Positions 39,741 to 49,057 are shown, numbered from the stretch's first letter. The stretch: DNA of 64,000 nt from Bradyrhizobium uaiense (GCF_010811875.1 NZ_VKHP01000007.1:1-64000); one strand, 5' to 3'. Program-made: numbers and translations. Notes: a model not told the origin generated them from the letters alone.

Positions 39741-40181
39741 CGTGGCCTCTCATTTTCGTCGCCTTTATGGGGCGAACCTTCCGGGAGCGACTGCCATCGG
39801 CCCCGGGTTGAATTTCGAATCGTCCCGAAGGAACGAAGCCCAAGTTCAGGAATTAAATCCCGGTCCCGGCCCCCATCGCCTCCAAAACGCAAAACGACGC
39901 GCGGGGCGCATCACTGCACCCGCCCGTCCAAACGCTTCGCTTTACGGACTGAAAAAGCCCGAAATCTGACTGTCTCCCAACGGCTTACGCCGGGTGCCCT
40001 GCCGCCCCCGCCGCCTACCGTGTTTTTCCGCTGCCAGCCCCATATGGGATGGCAATAAAGGAGATTCGAGGGTTAAGTCCACGCATCCCCACACTTTTTT
40101 GTGTCCGTCGCACCACGCGGCAACCTGTCGCACGGCGTTTGCTTGGCCCGGGAGCGCCGTTCGGCGCTCCCGGATCGCGCA
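39741..40181. other. 441-bp rplL-rpoB intercistronic region
   Basis: No gene is supported here. It holds a strong hairpin just after rplL (40148-40173), a small palindrome CCCATATGGG (about 40040-40049), and the short dyad ACAC/GTGT around a T run near 40091. In E. coli the equivalent gap contains an attenuator and an RNase III site. I did not find a convincing promoter. Confidence 0.5.
40148..40173 (-). promoter_or_regulatory. Attenuator-like hairpin after rplL
   Basis: A perfect 11-bp stem CCGGGAGCGCC / GGCGCTCCCGG with a four-base loop starts 8 bases past the rplL stop. No U tract follows, unlike the terminators at 1-34 and 5714. Position suggests it lowers rpoBC expression relative to rplJL or protects the rplL 3' end. 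Confidence 0.55.
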
Positions 40182-40559
40182 TTACTTGAGCTCGACCTTG
40201 GCGCCAGCCTTCTCGAGCTGAGCCTTGATCTTCTCGGCTTCGTCCTTGTTGACACCTTCCTTGACGGGCTTCGGAGCGCCTTCGACGAGGTCCTTGGCTT
40301 CCTTCAGGCCCAGGCCGGTGATGGCGCGGACTTCCTTGATGACTTCGATCTTCTTGTCGCCGGCGGCAGCCAGCACGACGGTGAAGTCGGTCTTTTCTTC
40401 AGCCGGAGCAGCGGCAGCGCCACCACCAGCCGGGCCGGCAACCGCAACGGCGGCAGCGGCGGACACGCCCCACTTTTCTTCGAGGAGCTTGGCGAGTTCG
40501 GCCGCTTCGAGCACGGTGAGGCTCGAGAGGTCGTCGACGATTTTCTGCAAGTCAGCCAT
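40182..40559 (-). CDS. rplL: 50S ribosomal protein L7/L12
   Basis: L7/L12 of 125 residues: N-terminal dimerisation helix [32 protein letters not shown], Ala/Gly/Pro hinge (about 36-55), and the factor-binding C-terminal domain [47 protein letters not shown]. It forms the stalk that recruits translation GTPases. It lies 52 bases after rplJ. Confidence 0.98.
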   Translation of the reverse strand: MADLQKIVDDLSSLTVLEAAELAKLLEEKWGVSAAAAVAVAGPAGGGAAAAPAEEKTDFTVVLAAAGDKKIEVIKEVRAITGLGLKEAKDLVEGAPKPVKEGVNKDEAEKIKAQLEKAGAKVELK

Positions 40560-40611
40560 TGTTTAGTTCCTTAAACGTTTGGTTCGAACCAGGTTTGAGA
40601 TTAGCGAAGGG

Positions 40612-41130
40612 TCAGGCCGCTTCGCTCTTTGAGGCATGAGCCTGAATGACGCGTGCGAGCTTGGCCGCGGGCGCGTTGGACAGCTGAGCGAGCTTGGTCG
40701 CCGGCGCCACGAGGAGGCCCACGATCTTGCTGCGCAGTTCGTCGAGCGACGGCAGTGAGGCAAGCGCCTTCACGCTGTCGACATTCAGGACGGTTTTACC
40801 CATCGAACCGCCGAGGATGACGAACTTCTCGTTCGCCTTGGCGAATTCGACGGCAACCTTTGGCGCCGCAACCGGATCGTTCGAAGTAGCGATCACGGTC
40901 GGTCCCTTCAGCAGGGAGCCGATGGCAGCGACGTCAGTGCCATCAAGAGCAATTTTGGCGAGACGGTTCTTCGAGACCTTCACCGACGCGCCCGCCTGCT
41001 TCATCTGCATGCGCAGCTTCTGCATCTGGGCCACGGTGAGGCCGGAATAGTGAGCAACGATCGCAACCGACGTGGTCTTGAAGACCTCGTTAAGTTGTTC
41101 GACCGACTCTTTTTTTGCCGCTCGTTCCAC
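40612..41130 (-). CDS. rplJ: 50S ribosomal protein L10
   Basis: L10 of 172 residues, the usual length: [40 protein letters not shown], then [15 protein letters not shown] and the C-terminal helix [15 protein letters not shown] that binds L7/L12 dimers. The start is GTG at 41130 with GGAAAG upstream; an ATG 60 bases further upstream would add an unconserved 20-residue extension. L10 normally represses its own operon through the leader RNA. Confidence 0.95.
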   Translation of the reverse strand: MERAAKKESVEQLNEVFKTTSVAIVAHYSGLTVAQMQKLRMQMKQAGASVKVSKNRLAKIALDGTDVAAIGSLLKGPTVIATSNDPVAAPKVAVEFAKANEKFVILGGSMGKTVLNVDSVKALASLPSLDELRSKIVGLLVAPATKLAQLSNAPAAKLARVIQAHASKSEAA

Positions 41131-41709
41131 AGCAAGCTCTTTCCGGTTGGCGGCCTTTCCGCGAAAGCAGGACCGCCGGGTTGCACCCATCGTCCCGCCC
41201 TAAACCTGATCCGCAGGGTACAAGACCCTTCGGACATGCCGGGCAAGACGACATCTAGAAGCCTGCCCTCCCAGAGCCTTCCGGCCATGGGCTGTCGAGG
41301 TTCGAACCAAACCAGCTTCCCAGCCGCGAACGGGTCGCGACGTGGAGCGCAAAATCCGGTCTTCACCCGTCTATGCAGGCCATGCGATTAAGCCCTTGAA
41401 AACACGAAGTTCTCGCGGGCGCCTGCAGTCTTGGACAGGATCGAGGCACTTCAGCACGCTGAAGGCCCCTGCTCTCACTCCCCTGGAGGCGACGGGTCTC
41501 CTTCCTTTCGAGCATCCTTGCGGGCATGCGGAAAGGAATGATCTCCTATCATCTCAGGTTTTCGGAATGCGAGCACGGACATGCCAGCAAGTGCCAGCAC
41601 GCCCGGAAGGCGCTGTGTAGCCGGTCCTGCCCTGCTTGCCAAGAGCAAATATTGGACCAGTTTCATATGACGACGGGGAACCGGTTCCGATCGCGGAACC
41701 GCCAGCCGC
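41131..41709 (-). promoter_or_regulatory. rplJ leader and promoter region
   Basis: This 579-bp region has no credible gene. A weak promoter pair is TTGGCA (41637-41642) and TACACA (41614-41619) on the minus strand, 17 bases apart, which would give a leader of about 480 nt. The palindrome GGTTCGAACC (about 41299-41308) also occurs in the rplJ-rplL gap (near 40583). An L10-leader autoregulatory RNA is expected here from other bacteria, but its fold could not be assigned by eye. Confidence 0.35.
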
Positions 41710-42663
41710 TCAGGTGCCACTCACCTTATACGGCAGCGGCCTACCGGCAAAGAACGCGTCGAGATTGGCGAGCACGCAATCCTGCATCGCGACGTGCGAT
41801 TCCAGGGTGTGGCCGCCGAGATGCGGCGACAGCACAACATTCGGCAGCGCCGTCAGGGCATCAGGCGCATGCGGCTCCCGGGCGAACACGTCGAGGCCGG
41901 CGCCGGCGATCACCCCGTCGGTCAGCGCCGCGACCAGCGCCGTCTCGTCGATCACGGAGCCGCGCGAGATGTTGACGACAAATCCGTCGCTGCCGAGCCG
42001 GCGCAGGACGTCGGCGTTGATCACGTGGGTGTTGTCGGCCCCGGCACGGACCGCGATCATCAGCACGCTGCACCAATCGACCAGCGCCTCCAGGCTCGGC
42101 AAATACCGGTACGGCAGATCGTATCTGGTGCGGCTGAAATAGCCGACCTCGGTCTCGAAGGCGGCAACGCGGCTCGCGATCTTGCGGCCGATCTCGCCCA
42201 TGCCGTAGACGCCGACCTTGCGCCCGCGCATGCCGGCCTGCGGCCGCATCATCGGCGACGGCCGTGCGCCGGCCCAGTCGCCGCTCCGGACATAATTGTC
42301 GGCGACCTGCAGACGCCGCACCGACGCCAGCATCAAGGTCACTGCCATGTCGGCAACCGAGGCTGCATTGGCACCGGGGCTGTGGCCGACCGCGATCCCG
42401 CGCTTCGCGGCGGCGGCGAGATCGACGCCGTCATAGCCGGTGCCGTAGCAGACGATCGCGCCGAGCTTCGGCAACATGTCCATGGCATCGGCGCCGAGCG
42501 GCGTGCCGCCTGCGGTGATCATGGCGCTGACGTCGGCGAGCTCGGCCGCCGGGAACGCTTCGTCCACCCGCTTGCCGGCCGCGTTCAGGAGCTCATAGCG
42601 CTCGCCGAAGCGGATCAGCTGGGCCTTGGGAAAGCGCGAATAGACCAGGACCTTATCGGGCAT
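41710..42663 (-). CDS. D-isomer-specific 2-hydroxyacid dehydrogenase
   Basis: A 317-residue NAD(P)-dependent dehydrogenase of the glyoxylate/hydroxypyruvate reductase type. The substrate-domain loop is CYGTGYDGVDLAAAAKRGI. The nucleotide motif is KVGVYGMGEIGRKIASRVAAF. Catalytic residues are the Arg in VNISRGSVIDE, the Glu in DVFAREPHAP and the His in LSPHLGGHT. AGGAAA precedes the ATG. It lies between rplA and rplJ on the same strand, but a terminator after rplA (42711-42749) suggests its own promoter. The natural substrate is probably glyoxylate, hydroxypyruvate or a 2-keto acid. Confidence 0.9.
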   Translation of the reverse strand: MPDKVLVYSRFPKAQLIRFGERYELLNAAGKRVDEAFPAAELADVSAMITAGGTPLGADAMDMLPKLGAIVCYGTGYDGVDLAAAAKRGIAVGHSPGANAASVADMAVTLMLASVRRLQVADNYVRSGDWAGARPSPMMRPQAGMRGRKVGVYGMGEIGRKIASRVAAFETEVGYFSRTRYDLPYRYLPSLEALVDWCSVLMIAVRAGADNTHVINADVLRRLGSDGFVVNISRGSVIDETALVAALTDGVIAGAGLDVFAREPHAPDALTALPNVVLSPHLGGHTLESHVAMQDCVLANLDAFFAGRPLPYKVSGT

Positions 42664-42710
42664 TGTTGTCGTTTCCTGCGAGAGGCTTCACCCACCAAAT
42701 CAGAGGGTGG

Positions 42711-42749
42711 CAAAAACAAAGGGCGGAACCGGTTGCCCGATCCCGCCCC
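42711..42749 (-). terminator. Intrinsic terminator after rplA
   Basis: GGGCGG and its partner CCCGCCC pair, with an inner CGG/CCG stem and one bulge. On the minus strand the hairpin is followed by TTTGTTTTTG. It starts 27 bases after the rplA stop and should end the secE-nusG-rplKA transcript. Confidence 0.75.
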
Positions 42750-42775
42750 TCTTTATCTCGTCACGGCTGGAGAAC

Positions 42776-43468
<693 letters not shown>

Positions 43469-43474
43469 GGCCCG

Positions 43475-43903
43475 TTACCCCGCAACTTCCAGACCCATCG
43501 AACGGGCAGAGCCCTCGACCATCTTCATGGCCGATTCAATGGTGTCGCAATTCAAGTCCTTCATCTTCTTCTCGGCGATCTCGCGCACCTGCGCCTTGGT
43601 CACCTTGCCGGCCTTGTCGCGGCCCGGCGCCTTCGAGCCGGACTGGATCTTGGCAGCCTGCTTGAGGAAGAACGACATCGGGGGGGTCTTCATCTCGAAG
43701 GTGAACGAACGATCTGCGTAGATCGTGATCACCACCGGAATCGGGGTGTTCTTCTCTTCCTTCTGGGTCTGCGCGTTGAACGCCTTGCAGAACTCCATGA
43801 TGTTGAGACCGCGCTGACCAAGCGCGGGGCCGATCGGGGGCGAAGGATTCGCCGCACCGGCCGGGACCTGAAGCTTCAGGTATCCGGTCACTTTCTTTGC
43901 CAT
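43475..43903 (-). CDS. rplK: 50S ribosomal protein L11
   Basis: L11 of 142 residues: [43 protein letters not shown] with the Pro-rich thiostrepton-contact helix, and [30 protein letters not shown] precedes the ATG. It sits at the GTPase-associated centre and is needed for RelA/SpoT-type activation in other bacteria. It is 128 bases downstream of nusG. Confidence 0.98.
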   Translation of the reverse strand: MAKKVTGYLKLQVPAGAANPSPPIGPALGQRGLNIMEFCKAFNAQTQKEEKNTPIPVVITIYADRSFTFEMKTPPMSFFLKQAAKIQSGSKAPGRDKAGKVTKAQVREIAEKKMKDLNCDTIESAMKMVEGSARSMGLEVAG

Positions 43904-44031
43904 TTATCACTCCTGTTGTGCCGGACGGTGCCGGCGGTTTCAGGTTCCGTGGTTCGGTTGAAGGGGCTGGCGACCGCCTCCTCCCTCCCACGGCCTCAAT
44001 TGACGCGAGGCATATACCCCGCGCCGCCCGG

Positions 44032-44580
44032 TCAGACCACCTTTTCGACCTGACCGAATTCCAGTTCCACGGGGGTCGCGCGGCCGAAGATCGACACTGC
44101 GACCTTCACGCGCGAGCGCGCCTCGTCGATTTCTTCCACCACGCCGGAGAACGAGGCGAACGGGCCGTCGGCCACGCGCACGTTCTCGCCGATTTCGAAC
44201 GACACCGACGCCTTCGGACGCTCCACGCCCTCCTGCACCTGGTGCAGGATCCGCATCGCCTCGGCTTCCGAGATCGGCATCGGCTTGTTTTCTGCGCCGA
44301 GGAAGCCGGTGACCTTCGGGGTGTTCTTGATTAGATGGAACGCCTCGTCGGTCAGCTTCATCTTCACCAGCACATAGCCCGGGAAGAACTTGCGCTCGGC
44401 GTCGATCTTGCGGCCGCGGCGCACCTCGGTGACCTTCTCGGTCGGCACCAGAATCTGCTCGAACAGCTCTTCCAGCCCGCGCTGCTTGGCCTGCTCGCGG
44501 ATCGATTCCTGAACCTTCTTCTCGAAGTTCGAATAGGCGTGGACGATATACCAGCGCTTGTCCATCAATTGGGTGCTCAT
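44032..44580 (-). CDS. nusG: Transcription termination/antitermination factor NusG
   Basis: NusG of 182 residues. The N-terminal NGN domain is KRWYIVHAYSNFEKKVQESIREQAKQRGL and FFPGYVLVKMKLTDEAFHLIKNTPKVTGFLG. The C-terminal KOW domain is GENVRVADGPFASFSGVVEEIDEARSRVKVAVSIFGRATPVELEF. It couples RNA polymerase to ribosomes (via S10) and Rho. The ATG at 44580 overlaps the secE stop as TGATG; an internal ATG at 44565 is possible. Confidence 0.96.
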   Translation of the reverse strand: MSTQLMDKRWYIVHAYSNFEKKVQESIREQAKQRGLEELFEQILVPTEKVTEVRRGRKIDAERKFFPGYVLVKMKLTDEAFHLIKNTPKVTGFLGAENKPMPISEAEAMRILHQVQEGVERPKASVSFEIGENVRVADGPFASFSGVVEEIDEARSRVKVAVSIFGRATPVELEFGQVEKVV

Positions 44581-44771
44581 CAGTGGATGCCCAGTATCAG
44601 GGTAATCAGATAGCGGATGATCTGGTCCGCGGCGAAGAAGAAGATCGAGGCCAGCGCCACCATCACGAACACCATGATGGTGGTGATGGTCGTCTCGCGG
44701 CGCGTCGGCCAAGTGACCTTGGCGGTCTCCGAGCGCACTTCCTGCAGGAATTTGAACGGGCTGAAAGCCAT
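44580..44771 (-). CDS. secE: Protein translocase subunit SecE
   Basis: A 63-residue single-span SecE: MAFSPFKFLQEVRSETAKVTWPTRRETTITT, with the conserved amphipathic KVTWPTRRE helix, then one membrane helix (IMVFVMVALASIFFFAADQI). It clamps SecY in the translocon. The longer in-frame codons upstream of 44771 are not conserved-looking. It is translationally coupled to nusG. Confidence 0.95.
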   Translation of the reverse strand: MAFSPFKFLQEVRSETAKVTWPTRRETTITTIMVFVMVALASIFFFAADQIIRYLITLILGIH

Positions 44772-44945
44772 CGTGAGATCCGCGTCCGTCTCCGGACGAT
44801 TGCAACGTTTCAAGGAATCCGAACAGCCGACCTTGCGGACCCAGCCCTCGTTTGGAAGGTTGAGCCGATAAACGAGCTCGAATGTTCGGGGAATTAGGCC
44901 GCGCCGGATATCCGCCATCAAAGCGGGCCGGCTGCGAGTGGGCGG

Positions 44946-44974
44946 TATCTACTGCGAGACCGGCCAAACGTCAA
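44946..44974 (-). promoter_or_regulatory. Candidate promoter of secE-nusG
   Basis: On the minus strand TTGACG (44969-44974, preceded by C) and TAGATA (44946-44951) are 17 bases apart. The leader to secE would be about 168 nt. The 331-bp gap 44772-45102 holds nothing else I can identify. Confidence 0.55.
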
Positions 44975-45102
44975 GGTCGGCGCGGTCGCGCCCGGCCCCG
45001 GCGACGCCCGCGGCAGATCGGAACAGGGCCACTCGAATCAAGGGCTTAGGGCTGATAGCGCAAGGTCCATGATCCCCGCCGTCCGCCGCGGCGGCCGGTG
45101 GG

Positions 45103-46716
45103 TCACCCGGCAAAGCTCTTCTGGACCGCCTGATCCAGCGTGGCGCCGCCGACATAGCGCTGGCGCAGCTCGCGCTTGAGCAGCTTGCCGCTCGGGTTCT
45201 TCGGCAAGGCATCGACGAAGATGACCCGCTTCGGCACCTTGAAATGAGCCATCGACGCCGCGCAGTGCTCGATCACCGCGTCGGCATCAAGGCTCGCGCC
45301 GGCCTTGACCACGACGATCGCGGTCACCGCCTCGATCCAGCGCGGGTCGGGCAGCCCGACCACCGCGACCTCCGACACTTCAGGCAGCCGGTAGATCATC
45401 TCCTCGACCTCGCGGCTCGCGACGTTCTCGCCGCCGCTCTTGATCATGTCCTTCACGCGATCGACGACGGTGATGTAGCCGTTGGCATCGACGGTCGCGA
45501 GATCGCCGGAATGAAACCAGCCGCCGGCGAACGCCGCCGCGGTCTTGACCGGATCGTTGTAGTAGCCGGACAAGAGATGCGGCGAGCGGTGCACGATCTC
45601 ACCGACCTCGCCCACCCCGACGTCGGTCATGTCCGAGTTGACGACCCGCGTCTCGACATTGATCGCAGGCTTGCCGGCCGAGCCGGCCCTCGGCAGTTGG
45701 TCCTCCGGCGAAAGCACGGTCGCCAGCGGCGCGATCTCGGTCTGGCCGTAGAAATTCCAGAACTTCACCTCGGGCAGCCGGCGCTGCAATTCGAGCAGCA
45801 CCTCGACCGGCATGATCGAGGCGCCGTAATAGCCCTTGCGCAAGGTCGACAGGTCGGTGCGGTCGAACGCCGGCGAGCGCAGCATCGCGATCCAGATCGT
45901 CGGCGGCGCGAAGAACGAGTTGATCTTGTGGGCCGCGATCAGCGCCAGGACGTTGTCGGGCACCGGCTTGCCGGTGATGAGACTGGTGGCGCCGAGATAG
46001 ATCGCCGGGCCCAAGAACACATCGAGCTGTGCGCAATGATAGAGCGGCAGCGCGTGCAGCACCGTGTCGTCGGTCGCCATGCCGCCGTCGATGATACAGC
46101 TGACATACTGCCACATCACGGCTTCATGGGTGAGGATCGCGCCCTTCGGCAGCGACTCCGTGCCGCTGGTGTAGATGATCTGCGCGGGATCGCGGCTGTC
46201 GACGGCCGCATCCGGCGCAGAGGCGTCGCTATGCAGCAGGCTGTCGAATGTCGTGATGCCCTCGGGCGCGGCGGCTGGATCCTCGCCCGGCAGCCAGATC
46301 AGGGTTTCGACCGCCGATCCCTTGGCCGCGGCTGCGTGCGCCGTCTCCACGAAGTCGGGACCGACCGCGAGCAGCTTCGCGCCGGAATTGGCGAGGATGA
46401 AATTGATCTCGTCGGGATTGAGCATGAAGTTGATCGGCACCAGGATCGCGCCGATCCGTGCCACCGCGAAGCGCAGCGCGGCGAAGCAATGCGAATTGCG
46501 TGACAGCACCGCGACACGGTCGCCCTTCGCAACGCCAAGCGCGAGCAAGCCGCGTCCGAGCCGATTGCAGATCGCGTCCATCTCCGCAAACGTCCAGCTC
46601 ACCTCGCCGCAGATCAGCGCGGTCTTGTCAGGGTAGCGCTTTGCAGATCGGCGCAACAGATCGCCGATGCTGTGCTCACGCGCGCGCTGGATGGTTGCTG
46701 CGATGTCTCCGCTCAT
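45103..46716 (-). CDS. Acyl-CoA synthetase / AMP-dependent ligase
   Basis: A 537-residue ANL-family enzyme with the diagnostic cores in order: IIYTSGTESLPKGAILTH (A3, phosphate loop), FWNFYGQTE (A5), GWFHSGDLATVDANGYITVVDRVKDMIKSGGENVASREVE (A7-A8, hinge) and PKNPSGKLLKRELR (A10, catalytic Lys). It converts a carboxylic acid, ATP and CoA to acyl-CoA. The substrate cannot be read off; alignment with 4-chlorobenzoate, medium-chain and long-chain ligases would help. It lies 54 bases downstream of the GntR gene on the same strand. Confidence 0.9.
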   Translation of the reverse strand: MSGDIAATIQRAREHSIGDLLRRSAKRYPDKTALICGEVSWTFAEMDAICNRLGRGLLALGVAKGDRVAVLSRNSHCFAALRFAVARIGAILVPINFMLNPDEINFILANSGAKLLAVGPDFVETAHAAAAKGSAVETLIWLPGEDPAAAPEGITTFDSLLHSDASAPDAAVDSRDPAQIIYTSGTESLPKGAILTHEAVMWQYVSCIIDGGMATDDTVLHALPLYHCAQLDVFLGPAIYLGATSLITGKPVPDNVLALIAAHKINSFFAPPTIWIAMLRSPAFDRTDLSTLRKGYYGASIMPVEVLLELQRRLPEVKFWNFYGQTEIAPLATVLSPEDQLPRAGSAGKPAINVETRVVNSDMTDVGVGEVGEIVHRSPHLLSGYYNDPVKTAAAFAGGWFHSGDLATVDANGYITVVDRVKDMIKSGGENVASREVEEMIYRLPEVSEVAVVGLPDPRWIEAVTAIVVVKAGASLDADAVIEHCAASMAHFKVPKRVIFVDALPKNPSGKLLKRELRQRYVGGATLDQAVQKSFAG

Positions 46717-46770
46717 ATGTCCCTCCCGAATGTGCTTTTTTGTCGTTGTCTTGTCGTCGCCGCGCCGTCG

Positions 46771-47535
46771 CTACTGCCGGGCGGCGTAGGCGTGTTCCAT
46801 GTAGGTGTGCTCGACCGAGCGATCGAGCGAGGCGATCTTCTCGAAGCCGCGGCGCCAGTCCTGCAGATGCCGCCGCGTCCACAGCACGCCGGCCTCCTTG
46901 TCGCGCCGCCTGATCGCATCGAGGATGTGGCGGTGCGCCTCGACGAGGCGCGCGCCGCCCTCCGGCACGCCGCCGACGATCATCTCGGTGGTCGGAAAAA
47001 ACAGTTGCGCGGCCGGCTCGCGGGCGAGCTGAAGCACGCGGTTCTGCGAGGCCTTGGCCATCAGCACGTGGAATTCCGCGTCGAGCTCGGCGAGATCGGC
47101 GGGGTTGCCGACGACATCAGCGCTGCGCGCGAGATTGCCGGCGAGCTCGGCGATGTTCTCCTCGGTCGCGCGCTCCACCGCGCCTTCGACGCTCGCCACC
47201 TCCAGCGTCATCGAGGTCTCGAACAATTCGCGGAACGTCACCTCGTGCAGGATCAGCGCACGCGACAGCCTTGTGGCGAGCTTGTTGTAGCGCGGCAGGC
47301 AGGCCTGCAGGCGGCGGCTGGAATCGCGGCGGATCAGCCCGCCCTCCTCGAGCACGCGAATGCCTTCGCGCACGGTCGAGCGGTTGACGCCGAACTGCGC
47401 GACGAGCTGCTGCTCGGTGCCGATCGGCTCGCCCGGCTTGATCCGGCCGTTGATGATTTCCCGTTCGATCGCGTCCGCGACCTTCTGGTAGGCCGGCGCA
47501 ACGTCGATGCGCCGGAACAGCGGCGTGGCGGCCAC
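46771..47535 (-). CDS. GntR/FadR-family transcriptional regulator (FCD type)
   Basis: A 254-residue regulator. The winged helix is YQKVADAIEREIINGRIKPGEPIGTEQQLVAQFGVNRSTVREGIRVLEEGGLI (about 14-65). The all-helical FCD effector domain follows, with DLAELDAEFHVLMAKAS and LVEAHRHILDAIRRRDKEA, whose Asp/His residues usually bind a metal and a carboxylate ligand. The GTG start at 47535 has GGAG six bases upstream and avoids running through the operator. It is divergent from the solute-binding-protein gene and upstream of the ligase, so it probably controls both. Confidence 0.88.
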   Translation of the reverse strand: MAATPLFRRIDVAPAYQKVADAIEREIINGRIKPGEPIGTEQQLVAQFGVNRSTVREGIRVLEEGGLIRRDSSRRLQACLPRYNKLATRLSRALILHEVTFRELFETSMTLEVASVEGAVERATEENIAELAGNLARSADVVGNPADLAELDAEFHVLMAKASQNRVLQLAREPAAQLFFPTTEMIVGGVPEGGARLVEAHRHILDAIRRRDKEAGVLWTRRHLQDWRRGFEKIASLDRSVEHTYMEHAYAARQ

Positions 47536-47554
47536 CCTGGGCTCCCGATTGTCG

Positions 47555-47567
47555 TTTGTCCAACAAA
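47555..47567. promoter_or_regulatory. Operator 1, TTTGTCCAACAAA
   Basis: A 13-bp dyad that fits the FCD-family consensus TnGTnnnACnA. It lies 20 bases upstream of the GntR start codon, suited to autorepression. It matches operator 2 at 11 of 13 positions. Confidence 0.65.
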
Positions 47568-47666
47568 GTTTAGGCGAAGGCCATTGGAGCGTCAAATGCC
47601 CCTTATTTGGCCGGATTGTCGCACCCAGTCGGGCCAGAATTGACACCGGAACCGGGCAAATCTAGC

Positions 47667-47679
47667 TTTGTCGGACAAA
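47667..47679. promoter_or_regulatory. Operator 2, TTTGTCGGACAAA
   Basis: A 13-bp perfect dyad of the same TnGTnnnACnA type, 36 bases upstream of the solute-binding-protein ATG. Its centre is 112 bp from that of operator 1, close to a whole number of helical turns, which would permit looping between them. Confidence 0.65.
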
Positions 47680-47714
47680 CCGATAAGAACACCGCCTTGG
47701 GGAGGCACATCACA

Positions 47715-48917
47715 ATGAAATCCATCGTCACAACTCTGTCCGCTGCCGGCCTGATCGCAGCAGTGCTGGCAGGGCCTGCGCTCGCACAACAGACGCTCAA
47801 GATCGGCGTGCTGACCGATTTCCAGTCCGTCTACGCGGATATCGGCGGCGCCGGGAACGTCGAAGCCACCAAGATGGCGGTCGAGGAGTTCGGCGGATCC
47901 ATGTTCGGCAAGCCGATCGAGCTCGTCACCGCCGACGCCCTCAACAAGGCCGACGTCGCCGCGACCACCACCCGCAAATGGTACGAGGCGGAGAACGTCG
48001 ACATGATCATCGACATGCCGACCTCGGCGACTGCGCTCGCCGGCATGGAGATGTCGAAGCAGTTCGAGAAGATCATGATCGTGACGGATGCGGCGAGCTC
48101 CGACATCACCGGCAAATCCTGCTCGCCCTACACGCTGCACTGGACCTACGACACCTATGCCAACGCCCACACCGTCGGCAGCGCGATCGTGAAGAACGGC
48201 GGCGACAGCTGGTTCTTCATCACGGCCGACTATCTGTTCGGCCACTCGATCGAGCGCGACACCGGCGATGTGGTCCGCGCCGCCGGCGGCAAGGTGCTCG
48301 GCAGCGCGCGGCATCCGCTCAACACGCCGGACTTCTCGTCATTCCTGCTGCAGGCCCAGGCTTCGAAGGCCAAGATTATCGGCATGGCCAACGGCGGCGC
48401 CGACACCATCAACACCATCAAGCAGGCTTCCGAATTCGGCATCGTCGCGGGCGGGCAGAACCTCGCCGGCATCGTGATGTTCATCTCCGACATTCACAGC
48501 CTCGGGCTGAAGCTCGCGCAAGGCCTGATCATCACCGAGGCCTACTACTGGGATCTCAACGACCGCACCCGCGCCTTCGGCAAGCGCTTCTTCGAGCGCA
48601 TGAAGCGGATGCCGACGATGAACCAGGCCGCGACCTACAGCGCCACCCTGCACTACCTCAACGCGGTGAAGGCCGCCGGCACCAAGGAGACCAAGCCGGT
48701 GCTGGCGAAAATGCGCGCGACCCCGGTGCGCGACGCCTTCACCGACAACGGCGTGGTGCGCGAGGACGGCCGCATGGTGCACTCGATGTTCCTGTTCGAG
48801 GTCAAGAAGCCCGAGGAATCGAAGGCGCCGTGGGATTACTACAAGGTGCTCGCCGAGGTGCCCGGCGACCAGGCGTTCCGGCCGCTGAAGGACGGCGGCT
48901 GCCCGTTGATCAAATAG
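47715..48917 (+). CDS. ABC transporter substrate-binding protein, branched-chain amino-acid/organic-acid type
   Basis: A 400-residue periplasmic protein. The signal peptide MKSIVTTLSAAGLIAAVLAG ends with PALAQQ. The mature part is a type I binding protein: LKIGVLTDFQSVYADIGGAGNVEATKMAVEEFGG, IDMPTSATALAGMEMSKQ, WFFITADYLFGHSIERDT and KAKIIGMANGGADTINTIKQA. GGGGAGG precedes the ATG at 47715. No permease or ATPase gene is adjacent, so it is an orphan binding subunit. Together with the divergent ligase it suggests uptake and CoA activation of an aromatic or aliphatic acid. Confidence 0.9.
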   Translation: MKSIVTTLSAAGLIAAVLAGPALAQQTLKIGVLTDFQSVYADIGGAGNVEATKMAVEEFGGSMFGKPIELVTADALNKADVAATTTRKWYEAENVDMIIDMPTSATALAGMEMSKQFEKIMIVTDAASSDITGKSCSPYTLHWTYDTYANAHTVGSAIVKNGGDSWFFITADYLFGHSIERDTGDVVRAAGGKVLGSARHPLNTPDFSSFLLQAQASKAKIIGMANGGADTINTIKQASEFGIVAGGQNLAGIVMFISDIHSLGLKLAQGLIITEAYYWDLNDRTRAFGKRFFERMKRMPTMNQAATYSATLHYLNAVKAAGTKETKPVLAKMRATPVRDAFTDNGVVREDGRMVHSMFLFEVKKPEESKAPWDYYKVLAEVPGDQAFRPLKDGGCPLIK

Positions 48918-48981
48918 CCGAAAATGATCATAGCCGGAGTCCATGACCTCGGCCAAGGCATTCAAATTGTTAGCTAAAAGC

Positions 48982-49057
48982 TGGCAGGAGTGGCAGGGCT
49001 CGAACCTGCGACCCCCGGTTTTGGAGACCGGTGCTCTACCAATTGAGCTACACTCCT
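48982..49057 (-). tRNA. trnW: tRNA-Trp (CCA anticodon)
   Basis: Read on the minus strand this is a complete 76-nt cloverleaf: acceptor stem AGGAGTG / CACTCCT, D arm GCTC-AATTGGTA-GAGC, anticodon loop CTCCAAA (anticodon CCA), T loop TTCGAGC, discriminator G and an encoded CCA end. The remaining sequence of 48918-49226 holds no other feature I can support. Confidence 0.95.

Noticed and set aside
45103..48917. Genomic island or prophage at tRNA-Trp
   Set aside because: No integrase, transposase, phage gene or duplicated tRNA end was seen, so only an unexplained insertion relative to the common order is claimed.
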